This document shows positions 11,642-22,697 of a stretch of DNA of 64,000 nucleotides, piece by piece. Location: NCBI GenBank assembly GCA_963921425.1, contig OY992837.1, positions 9,893,896 to 9,957,895 on the forward strand, in the 5' to 3' direction. This DNA is from Dryas octopetala (Eukaryota; Streptophyta; Magnoliopsida; Rosales; Rosaceae). The notes beneath the pieces were generated by a model that saw nothing but the letters and a program-made list of their open reading frames with translations, did not search any database and was not told the origin of the DNA. The first letter of the stretch is position 1. Every line of letters begins with the position of its first letter. The position numbers and the translations under genes are program-made.

Positions 11642-13056
11642 AGAGGTAGAATTTAATATAAGACATTAATAAGAAAATGCTAATGTTGAAATTTCTACAA
11701 AAATACTAATCTAAAGGACTTAATTTTAGGGACAATGTATTTAAGTGCTAGAGTTTACTTCAATGTTTATGAATTTCATCCATTGTGTTCAAGGGCTGGA
11801 TATATTGTCCATTAAATTAATTCCCTTACCCATTTGGTTCACAGATTTGGAGTTTGGGATATGAGATTTCATTTTTATGTTTTGGAAAACACATTCGTGG
11901 GAATGTATTACATTTTACATGGATATGAAATACTTATGAGGGGGAGGGGGGGGGGGGGGGGGGTGGGTTTGCTATTTCCCTTGAGCTGATTGTACACCTA
12001 AATTAATAATAGTAACAGTCCCTATCTTTACCAAAATAAAAAACTTTGAAAAAAAAAAGAAGACTGAAAACTAAAGGGCCGTTGGAGCTGTAATTGTCAC
12101 GCAAAGCGAAATCCTGTCAAAGAAGCTTTATTTTTTTTTCTCCCTATAAATGCAATATATTATAGTATAATATAAGGAAATAAGGAAAGAAGTTAATCAC
12201 AATTCAATTGGGCAACTTAAAAAGACATTTTTGGTACCTTACTAAAGGGTTGGGTATATTATAGTGTTATTTAGAGAGAGCAAAGATTGTTGATAATATT
12301 TTTGTTCCATCCAAAATATTTAATGGCAAATGGCTGTTACTGAAATTTCAGTGCCCAATTGTAGTTGATCAATGTATAATGGCATATTGCTCTGCAGATT
12401 ATTTACCATTTACCAGGAGGTATACTTCTAAAGGCTTCCCTTAGTTTTAACACTTCTCCATAGTGACCCAAAATATCAGTGCCAAGACCAGACCATCCAG
12501 ACAAAAAAGCACTACATATTGGGTTTAAGAGAAATTCTCCCATAAGGATGAGAATGGTGAGTGTACATAAGCATGAGAAATGAAAATTCTCTCATAATCG
12601 AATGACACCTTTCTCATGCTTATAAGAGAATTTTTCTTGGGTTTATATATAAACCGAATTTACGTACAGAAGAATACCCATTTATAAATGTCTCTGTCCA
12701 GATGGAAGCTCTTCTCTATAGACTTCCCCTTCTTTATTTGAATTCAGACCACAATCACCATGACTTTTCACAAACACGAATTCTTGAACTCTGGCCTCGA
12801 AAGCAAAGCATCTCATCCTCAGCATGCCATGTCTGGAGAAAAGGTAGCAGCATTAAAATCCAAACTAAACTCAGATAACTTGAGTCAATAAGAAATGTGT
12901 AAAAATAAGTGGTAGAATCAAGTTTCAAATATGCTGGCATTGGCGATGGAGTGGTTTAGTAGACACCAGAATAATAAAATTGAAACCAGCGTCATTACTC
13001 ACCTTAAATTATGAAATGCTGAGGATAGATGCATTGCTGAAACAATTCATAGCATA
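11642..13056. other. Intergenic DNA and 3' flank of RHF2A-like gene
   Basis: No gene seen. It holds a guanine-rich tract at about 11940-11967 and the presumed 3' UTR of the RHF2A-like transcript adjoining 13056. Around 12540-12640 there is a short inverted repeat of a GAGAAT/ATTCTC type. The 61-codon minus frame at 12755-12940 has no recognisable relatives. Confidence 0.5.
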
Positions 13057-16000
13057 TCAATTTGAAGCAGAACCTGCAGCACAAGTAGTAGCAGGCCTAT
13101 TGTTGTCACTCAAAGAGTTTTCTCCATGAATCTCTGCACTGTTCTGGTCATTCTGCTCGACAGCAGAACCATCTGCCGTATGATTCACTGCAGAAGCCTG
13201 GCTGGCTCTACTATTATCTCTGGTCTCAAGCCGCTCCATCATACGAGATACACTGGCAATTCCAGCATGGACTTCTCTACGAACTTCAGAACTGAGTTCC
13301 GACATAGAAGTGCTACGGGAGAACAGCCTCTCCTTCCATCCTCTTGTACTCTTTGAAAATGACTCCTTGTATCTTGTGTACAACAATTGAAAATGGTAAA
13401 AGAGCAAATCTATAGGTACGCGTGCACAAACACACAAACACACAAACATATCAAACTCGTCACATGATGTCCAAAATAGAAGAGTGGTCACTTCATGTAT
13501 CATACCTCATTGACATGGAATTAAATTTAGATTTCAGAGACTCGGAAAGAGAGTGAAGTTCTGATGGTCCTGCTCTGTCCTGATTCGGTTGTGAGGAATG
13601 ACTAGTAGAGCTCCTACAAGCAGATACTAAATAGTCATACAAATACCTAGCATAGAAATGCATACAAGAAAACTGATCAACACCATAACATAAATGCAAC
13701 AGCATAAGAAAATGATGACTACCGGTGACTAGAGGAAATTCCTCGACGATTTCTTTGCATGAGTGTAGACCCAGATGCTGAGGAAGAAATGCCATCGGTA
13801 TGAACAGAAGGGAATTGTGCACTTGGGCGTGATGATTCATTTCCACCTGATGTAAGTGGGGAAGATGGACTTGCAGCAGTTATTTCAGCTGGTTCACTGT
13901 CCCCTCCAGAGGCAGAACCAGAACCAAAAGGAGGTGCACTAGGATGAATGGGATACACTGAGAAATGTGGATGACCACGAGCAGATGACCGGATCCTATG
14001 GCTTTCCCTTCTACCAGCATGGTGGGCCCTTCCCATTGAAGCTGCAGCTGCCAGGTGCTGGATTATACGCTCTTCAAGTTCAGCATCATTAGTACCCACA
14101 GGTAACTGCATTCCATTGCATAAACACATTAAAATATCATAATGGCAAAACCTAAAAAATGGTAACTTTTAATTTCTTCACTTCTTTGTTTGTGGAGAGC
14201 CAAAATCGGAAAACAGCACCTAATGTTCTAAAGAACCAAACAAATTATTCCAAAAATAAATAAAATAAATAAAAGAAGAAAGATAGATGATGGACATGTT
14301 GGAATTCAAAACCGCCAAGGGTGGGATGTTGAAATAGAGTTGCATTTCTTGAAGTAACCCTAAAACTCCTCTCCCGTACTACTGCATCAAGCAGTTCTTG
14401 ACTGCCACAAATATGCATTTCAGTCAACTCCAGGTAAGTAGTTACAACACAAGTCAAAATAAATAATGACAAAAATGAACCTGGATGGATCCTTCAAGCT
14501 AATGGCTTGCCAACACATAGGACACTGAGAGCTTCTCTGGCACCTACATATATAACTTTGTGTTAGATTTTAAGATTGTTGTACCTTTCTCCAACAATAC
14601 TTTACACTGAAACACTTTTATAATTTATAAAATTATTGAATAGTTATTGGTGAATTAAAAATGGGCCAATAAAAGTCAATAAAAAGTTTAAAAATGGAAA
14701 TTTCGTATTGACCTATTTGTAATATTGAAACTTTTTATTGACTTTTCTGTAATTTTCTAATTAAAAATTCCTTGTAAACGGCCTGTTGGGGGGGGGGGGG
14801 GGGAAGATGGAGTACCAAAATTATAGAAAGCTGTAAATAAGAGTCAATAACAAGACATTTTCATAAAGCGAAGAAAGACTGCAGATCAGCCAAGAAAGAC
14901 TATGTCATGTGTGTGGAGCTAGAATAACAAAAGTAATAAAAATCAATAACACAGACATTTTCACAAAGCCAAGATAGACTATGTCATGTGAATAAAAAGG
15001 AAAATTATATATGGATCTCTGATAAGGAGATGAATCCAACAATACTAACATCTTCATTAAGTCATAGTTGAGCTCACATTTGCAGGGAAGTGGAACTATG
15101 CATGGAAGGAAATTTTACGAGCTAAGTCATTGACACCATTTAATAAAGATCGGTGTTATTGCCACCCTCCATTCCTATTTCCCCACCCACCTAATTTCCC
15201 ACCCTCAACCAAATTGTAGAAAAATATTAATCTACTCTTCCCACCCTCATTGTTCTCATAATACCCCTTCTCCTCCACCTTCCCCTAATCCTAACCCTGA
15301 TGGCAATCAGACCCACCTTAAAGTTCATAAGCAGACTAAGAGGAGGGTGACTAAACAGCCCAATACCTTGATCTGGTGGGATCATGATACAGCAGGCCCA
15401 AGTTGGAGTTATGTTAATACACAACCCAAAAAAAGAATAATGCTGCAGGAGATTTTCTCAAAAGAATAGATAAATGTTCATGGGGGTTTTAAAAGGAGTC
15501 TCATAAGTCTAGAGGTCATTAATGCTTGGATATCGGCTGTCTTCTTGAATATCCAAGAAGTCATTAAAGCTGATATTAAAGTTATGTATTCTAGAAAGTT
15601 TAGGGAGTCTAAGAGTCATGATTTTACATCTATATAAGTCATGTAAGTCTGTCATTTGGGGGTGATGAACAGTACTCCGAAATTACTTAGCTCTTGTGAG
15701 CGATTCCTAGTTACTATCGGAGGGTTCCAGCAATCAAATTTCATCTAAATTTACTTTATTTCTTATCCTTCCCATATTGTTCTACATAAAACCCTAATCT
15801 TAATCTTCACTAAGTAATGATGGTGGCACCCATGGCAGCCACCATTAACACTTCCCATGGTAGTGCAGCACACTAAAACAGGATTGTACTGCGTGGTGCA
15901 AAACAAGGGATGGCAAAACAATCATGGATTCGGGTGCCCTACCCGAACGGGGCGGATATGGGGGGGAAAATTCGAGTACGGGGATGGATTTGGAGATTTT

Positions 16001-17145
16001 TTATACCCGATCAGGAATGAGGCGGGGATGGTTTGCAATCCCCTGACCCCGAAATCCTCCCCCCCCCCCCCCCCCCGGCGGAATTATATATATATATTTT
16101 ATAATATTATTTTGAATTTATGGATTTATATGATGTATTTGAGATTTGGACTATTTTGGATTTATAAACTAGTTTTGGACTATCGTTTCTTTTTGGTCAA
16201 ATATGGATTTTTTTATTTTTAGCTATATTATATGCTATTAAGGTAAAATTTATTTGTAAAAAATAAAAAATAAATTTATTTAACTAATGGGGCAGCAATT
16301 GCAGATTGGGGGCAGGTATGGGGATCCCATTCCCCACGGGGGTGGATACGGGGAATCCCCAAATTGAAACATCCAGGGATTGGTAAAAACAAATTTGGGT
16401 ATGGGTATGGGGGTGGGGGTGGCCTACCCATCCCCACCCCGCCCTGTTGTCATTCCTATGCGAATCTCTGGCCTCCCATGAAGGCCAGTGACACACTCAC
16501 TTCCTGTGAAGGTCAGAAAAACACTAGTTCCCATGGGCTGGGAGGCCAGTCAACCAAACACTAGCCTCACCATAGGCCAATGTTGCTGGTAATGTTGTAC
16601 TTAAATTTTTTTTTTTCCTAGTATTCTCCTTTGTTGTAACTTAAGGGAAAATTTGCAGTAAGAAAATGGTGGCAACAGCACCACTCTTAATTTATGAACA
16701 ATTGGCTTAATCAAATGACACAATTTTTCCATTTTTTCTGAAAAAATGTAAGTGTATATCAAAGATCAATGACAACAATAACTGACATTAAAAATAAAGA
16801 TCGATTAAACACTTTAAAATTAATATAATTTATACCATTCAAGGATGCACTGGAGGTGAAACTCATGCTTGCAAGTAGTCACCTGAAATGCAAGACACAG
16901 AATGGAATTGAAGGCACGTCTATGTAAGATAAACACATGAATACAATGCAAAAGATTCTCATGTGTGAGGAGGGAGCAAGAAAAAGGGGGGAATGTATAA
17001 TTTGACAAACTACCACTGAAGGATCACTTTCACAAAAATCCTCAAGGCATATGCTGCAGGCCTCACCGCAGGCATCTTGTATTCCCCCTTCCACAAATGC
17101 AGCAGCTGATGTCAAATGACTTTCAGCCTTCTTTGCCTCCGCCAT
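13057..17145 (-). CDS. RHF2A: RING-H2 E3 ubiquitin ligase, RHF2A-like (seven coding exons)
   Basis: E3 ligase of the RHF family; in Arabidopsis RHF1A and RHF2A act in gametogenesis by driving turnover of a CDK inhibitor (established for that species). Coding exons: 17145..17014, 16882..16836, 14543..14481, 14401..14296, 14105..13723, 13613..13506, 13372..13057. All junctions are in phase and give 384 residues, close to the roughly 375 of the Arabidopsis protein. The RING-H2 ligands are all present: C30, C33, C48, H50, H53, C56, C67, C70, with the WCQRSSQCPMCWQ block split between exons 2 and 3. Downstream lie the family blocks SQELLDAV, RNATLFQHPTLG, EERIIQHLAAAA, a Ser/Pro-rich linker, and GPSELHSLSESLKSK, then KESFSK and VSRMMERLE. 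One donor is GTCCAT (exon 4), weaker than the rest. The start is the first ATG in frame with the family N-terminus. A non-coding first exon lies upstream, near 18.3-18.5 kb. Confidence 0.93.
15149..16686. mobile_element. TIR element in RHF2A intron 2, carrying a nested element
   Basis: The left end CGGTGTTATTGCCACC and the reverse complement of the right end TGGTGCTGTTGCCACC are inverted copies. The flanks share only TTAAT at the start of the expected duplication, so the exact ends are uncertain. A second element (15906-16457) lies inside. The surrounding intron also holds a poly-G run at about 14788-14803 and an imperfect 90-bp direct duplication at about 14865-14995. Confidence 0.5.
15906..16457. 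mobile_element. hAT-like MITE, GGCGGG/GGATGGCAA type
   Basis: Left end AGGGATGGCAAAACA and right end complement AGGAATGACAACAGG are inverted copies. The body has GGGGATGG-, ACGGGG- and CCCCACCCC-type blocks in inverted order around an AT-rich core, an arrangement common in plant hAT MITEs as I recall. Flanks TGCAAAAC and TGCGAATC agree at 6 of 8 positions. It contains a poly-C run at about 16058-16076. Confidence 0.55.
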
Positions 17146-18565
17146 ATCTGGAACCTTTTGACACACAAAACCTAATTTCAACATTGACCAGTAGAGTACA
17201 GGGTTCATGAAATGCAACATAATTAAACCCCAAAGTGAGTAAGCATCCATTCTCAAAGAGTTGACCAATCTCAGTCCTAAATTGAGAAGTAAAATCCAAC
17301 AAAATTACAAATTTGCAGCTGTACGCTAAATTTACAAGTTCTCATGAGCAGCCAAAATTATAACCCCAGCTCAATGAACCTTAACCTAGCAACTGAGGCT
17401 GGCATGTGAATCTCTCAAGTCATATGTCAATGAACTGCATCCCCATAATTTTTTGGAAATAAGTTCTTTGTCTACCACTATAACCACTTCTTTATGGCCT
17501 TCCTCTAGTTCTAATATGTCAAAAACTACCCATCCAAAAGAGTAATCAAGAAAAAAGTAACATTCCATTATATTGATAAAGTATATTCTCTGAAACCTGA
17601 ATAGAGAAGTTCACAAACAATATTATCAGCATAATGAATGCAGATCACTTATTTTTCAAATAAACTAAACTGATGTAGGTGAGAAATTATAAGTTTTAGA
17701 GAACTCCAACTGTTTCATGCAGGGTGCAGAATTCAAAGAGCTAAACCATATCTTTTATGGCTCTACCAGAGATGAATGATAGCTCTGGGATGCCCTGCGC
17801 CAATGCAATGCCAAGAGAGAAGAGAATCATTACAAATTGCCTGTAGCCATTTCAAAAATAAACAACCTCTAATATATCCACGCTGTATTTTAGTAGGTGG
17901 ATCATCCACTATTATAAATTAAAACAAGCTTTTAGCTTTGTGCTAACCAGCAGAAATTTGGAATTTTAGATCAAAACCATGAATATTATCGACGAAAATT
18001 GGACAAAATCATTTTGTAAATCCGGAAATAGTTTCATATTAAAAATGGTTTACACTGCATAGCATTTTACATAAAATACACACATATATTCATTCATCCA
18101 TCCATTCTCATATACATACAATCATACATATATTCATTCATCTATCCATTCTCATATATAAACAATGCTTAAAGCCTTAAATACATGGAACCCAGATGAC
18201 AAGATGACCTTAATAACCAAAAGAAAAACCCACACAGAAGAAACAACCGAATTTCAATCTCAACAGAGAAAAAGAATTAAACTTTAATCAAATCCCGGAT
18301 AAAAGATTTATGGGTTTACCTCCATTAAGGGGATTGCAAATTGCAGTTAAGAAATCCAGAGAAAGACTCTGAATTTCCCAACCAGAGAACCCCCACTAAA
18401 GATTCATAGCAGCAAGCCGGCAAATGAAATGAACATCCCAGAATTCAGCGGTGCATATTGATCAATGGTTAAAAAGAGAAGAGAAGAGGAGAGAGGGAAG
18501 AGAATGAGAATGAGGAGGAAGAAAGAATATTACACGTCCACCTTTACCTTTAATTATGGGTATGT
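17146..18565 (-). promoter_or_regulatory. 5' UTR intron, leader exon and promoter region of RHF2A-like gene
   Basis: On the minus strand a donor-like AATGGAG|GTAAACCC at about 18321 follows a purine-rich leader (GAGAAGAGGAGAG in the plus strand, 18476-18510). An acceptor-like TTCCAG lies 2 nt before the ATG at 17145. This suggests a non-coding first exon at about 18322-18500 and a 1.2-kb leader intron. No other gene is seen. Confidence 0.5.
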
Positions 18566-19624
18566 CGTTGGTTTTGTTTTTTGTTTTTTTTTATTTTTAT
18601 ACACAGTATCTAAACTTTGATTATTGTTTTAATGTGGTATTTAAATTTTTATTTATCTCAATTGAGTATCTAAACTTTTATTTTGTGTTTAATAAATACC
18701 CATGTGAATTTTTATTAAAATTGTTAACAAAAGTTAAGGGCAATATGGTCACTTCAAAAAATTTATATTTTAATTATAATTTTTTGTTTTTTTTTATTGT
18801 TGTGTTTTTTTTTATAATTTTAAACATATAAAGAAAATAATTAAAATATACTTTGACTATATTGCCCCTAACTTTTGTTGATAATTTTAACAGAAATTCA
18901 TTTTGGTACCTATTAGACACAAAATAAAGTTTAGGTATTTAGTTTGGACAAATAAAAATTTAAGTACCACATTAAGACAAGAGTCAAAGTTTAGGTACTA
19001 AATATGAAATAAAACTTTTTCTTTTAGCAAATTGCACAAGGTATCTCAAGTTTACACAATTTTTCACTTGAGCATCTCAATAAAAAAAAGTTACATAGAT
19101 ATATCTTAACTACCATTTTTTGACACTTAGGTATCTCCGTCAACTTTTCTGTTCAGGAAGCTGTTAAGCGTCGACGTGATACTCTGACATGACTAAAAAA
19201 ATGTTACGTGGACAAAAAAATAATAAAAAATGAAATAAAAAAAATTAAAATCCTAAATAATTAAATAAAAAAACAAAAAAGAAAAAAAGAAAAAGAACCA
19301 AGCCCCTTTTTCCCGTAGCCACCCACCCCGCCGCCGACCCACCCAACCACCCACCCCCTCTCTCTCCCTGCCCCTCTCCTCTCTCTCTAACTCACACACT
19401 TTCTCTCTCCCCCGAAACCCCAGCCAACCCCAGACTCGAGCCCTTTTTCCTCCGCCTCCTCCCCCTCTCCGGCCACCAGCTCCATCTCTCTCTTTCTGTC
19501 ACTCTCTCACTTTGTTTCTCTCTCTCTGATCTGAATGAGGAGGGTGGAGCTCGGGGCGGGGTGGGGAGGGGCTGGGTTGCATTTTTCGGTGGTGATGGTT
19601 GGGGTTGGCGGTGGGGTGGCTGGG

Positions 19625-19691
<67 letters not shown>

Positions 19692-20113
19692 AAGGGTGGC
19701 TGGGTTGGTCAGCGACAGGGTAGGTGGCTGGGAGGCAGAGGAGGGAGGGAGGGGGTTGGTCGGGGCTGGGGCTGAGGGGAAAGGTGGCTGCATGAGGGAG
19801 GGGTTGGTTAGGTTATTTTTTCTTTTTTTTGTTTTTTTATTTAATTATTTAGTTTTTTAATTCTTTTATTTTTTAAATAATTATTTCATTTTTTTAAGTT
19901 TATTTTATTATTTTTTTGTCCACGTGGCATTATTTTTAAGTCATGTCAAATTGCGTCGTCGATACTTAACGATTTTTTGGACAAAAAAGTTGACAAAGGT
20001 ACCTGAATGTCACAAAATGATAGTTGAGTTTCCTCTTAGCAACTTTTTTTTTTGTTAAGATACTTAGTTGAAATAATGTGTATATGTTTTTTTTTTGTCC
20101 ACCGTTGGTTTTG
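18566..20113. mobile_element. Two abutting TIR elements flanked by an 11-bp direct repeat
   Basis: Element A (about 18577-19020) belongs to the same family as the one at 47913: arms read TAGTACCTAAACTTTGA-like and the core carries a GCAATAT(GG)TCACTTC block and its inverted partner. Element B (about 19030-20085) has arms that pair over about 200 bp, including GTCCACGT(GG)/ACGTGGAC and GACATGACT blocks. Its GC-rich centre (19310-19800) includes a (GA)n run. The 11-mer CGTTGGTTTTG occurs at 18566-18576 and 20103-20113, as if the pair had inserted as one unit or one had landed in the other's edge. Precise limits of A and B are uncertain. Confidence 0.55.
19630..19687. repeat. (GA)n microsatellite inside TIR element
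   Basis: About 29 GA dinucleotides in the GC-rich centre of the 19.0-20.1 kb element. Overlapping reading frames on both strands are artefacts of this repeat. Confidence 0.95.
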
Positions 20114-21713
20114 GTTTATTATTTGCTGTGTTTCATATAATGTTTAATTATATGTTTCCACCGTAACATATTTTTTCTTTTTTGGGGATGATGTACCTTA
20201 TTCAGATCACTATAACATATTCATTTTTAACTATATGCAAAATATAAGTTTATGAACAATTTTCTAAAAATGCAGAATTTTTTTTTCTGTCTGTGTGTGT
20301 GTGTGTTCCATTTCCCACTTTTGGGTTTTTGCTTTATTTGTTTTTGTCTTTTGTGTTTTGGAAAGCAAACCACCCCTACAACCCACGACATCACAGAACA
20401 GACAGGGAAGGCCTCTGTTGAGTTCACAGTTCACATCACACCCTTCGAAAATCTTATCATAGTGATCTAAAGTTCTAAACTAATATATATATATATATAT
20501 ATATATATTAAGAAAAACTACACAATTCTTATATTTTTATAGCTATTTTGTCTTTTATATTAATATTCAGTAGCATTATTCAATATAGTACTCTATCTGT
20601 TAGATTTTTTCCATTTTAATAATTGTGGTAATCCCAAATATTGATTTTATATTAATACAAGGGAGATTTAAACTTATTTATTCTGTTATGCTCTTTTTCT
20701 ATGAGATGGACACAGAAGATAATATGGTTTATCCAATATAAGATTGTTATGGTATATACTGTAGTAACAAATTAAGAAAGCAATTAAATTTGGATTTTTT
20801 TACTGTTCTTATGTAGTTATTTCTGAGTGACCGATTGCTGTTAATGTCCTTTCTTTTAAGAAAAATGTTATTTATCTCAACTTTTGTTCATAATTTTTTT
20901 TTTTTTCAATCTATATGACACTTGTATATACATTACTTCATTACGTTAATAAGATGATAATATAAGTTATGAATACAAAATTAAAGAAAGGTAGTTTAAC
21001 TAAATAGCATTGTCCATTTTTTACCAACTATATACTTTGAGTAATTATTTTTAATCATTTTTTTGAATTTTGGGTATATTTGTATATTTTTTGGAAAATT
21101 TTGGGTTATTCATGTTTTCTTTTGTGATTTTAACTACTGCATTTTTACATTTGTTTAATCATGGTGAATAGCTAACACTTATATTTTGGGAACTCCCAAC
21201 ATATCATGATATCTTTTTATACCATTGTGTGTGATCATATAGTCTTTTTTTGTTAATCAAATGTCATATAAACACATACTAAAATTACACGAATTCCATG
21301 TTAATTTCTCTCATTGTAAATAGACCAAGTTTAACTCAAGGATCATCTAAATAATCTGAAAACAAAATGTCAAAATGAATATTTGATAGTTGGTTGGTAT
21401 GAATAATGCTTCTTTGTCATGCTGTAGTTCAGTAGTTGTATCATCTATTTTAGAACTACATGTTGTAAGATGTAGTTGAAGGGCATGACCCGATGCAGAA
21501 AAAGCACTCTCATGGGCAGCTTTCTATGTTTTGAGCATCTTACAACTTGTCCAGTTGCACTTACTAGCAATACTTTTGAGTCACACATGCAGAATAGTCC
21601 TCGTCTCTACCTCCATATGCATGACCCCAATTAGCAGCCTCATCAAAGAGGACTTTGAAATTTTATTGAACATGAATATTCTAGATAATCAAAATGGGCC
21701 AATAACTAAACTA

Positions 21714-21831
21714 ATGACCTTTTGGCATGCATTCATCTCTTCTAGAGAGTTTTTCCCATAAAAAGAGGTGGGCCAACAACTATTGACCTTTTGGCATGCA
21801 TTCATCTCTACTAGAGAGTTTTTCCATAAAA
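21714..21831 (+). repeat. Tandem direct duplication
   Basis: The stretch TGACCTTTTGGCATGCATTC followed by ATCTCT.CTAGAGAGTTTTTC occurs at about 21714-21764 and again at about 21783-21831, with only one or two differences. Confidence 0.85.
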
Positions 21832-22412
21832 AATAAGAACAATGTTAGAGATTTTAATTTATGTTAAATTTGAATATCAAATTATGTGTTAGTGTATGTG
21901 TTAGTATATATACTATTTATTATAAATAAATAAATAAATCTATAATGAACCCTTACATAGATCTATAAGACAATGCCACAAATTTGGGATCCCTAAGAGC
22001 ACAAAATAAACAAAAGATGAGAGAGTTTTACATTCCAAAATCGTGTGGCACTACTTCTTATAAAGCGCTTACGCTCAATAGTGATTTTGCTTGAAGCTCT
22101 TCTACTCATAAATACATACAAATATTTGCTTGGAAGTGCTTCATGCAAAAGCACTTGAAAGTAAAGCACTTGAAAGTGCTTCTTTATCAAAAAACTACTT
22201 AAAAGGGTTTTTATAACCTATGAGTATTTTTATTTATTTATACAAAATCCAATCAAAATTTAAGCACTTTTAGCAGTTCTAAAAACAGTACAAAACGAGA
22301 GTTAAAATAAAATAACAAGTTCAAACATTTTCTCATATCCTGCATATTCCAGCGTTTCTCAAAAAATTCTAGAAGAGACTCTTAATTTGGGTGACCTCAA
22401 GTTAGCCTATCA

Positions 22413-22697
22413 GCATAGTTAGTCAATTTGCGTATTATATGTGTACTTACGTATTTTTCAAAAAACTTTTATTTTTTCATATTTTTCAATCCAAACATAT
22501 AATACACGTATTATTCAATTATACACATATCAATTCCATATTAAACACGTATTATTAATATATTATCACGTATTATTCACGTTTTTTTGACAAAATAAAT
22601 TATATCCGAATTTTTCACTGTTCTTTTAGAGAAAATATTCCATATAATAGACGTACATATTTTTCCGTCTCGTATATTAGTATATTACTAACTATGC
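22413..22697. mobile_element. Small TIR element (GCATAGTTAG ends)
   Basis: Begins GCATAGTTAGT and ends ACTAACTATGC, perfect inverted termini. It is flanked on both sides by TATCA. The AT-rich interior is rich in CGTATTAT-type motifs and encodes nothing. The superfamily is not determined. Confidence 0.6.

Noticed and set aside
18556..18831. 91-codon Phe/Tyr-rich frame, with a relative at 47961-48164
   Set aside because: Both come from the AT-rich arm of the same MITE family.
19392..19860. Pro/Ser- and Arg/Glu-rich frames around 19.4-19.9 kb
   Set aside because: Products of the (GA)n microsatellite and GC-rich cargo of a TIR element.
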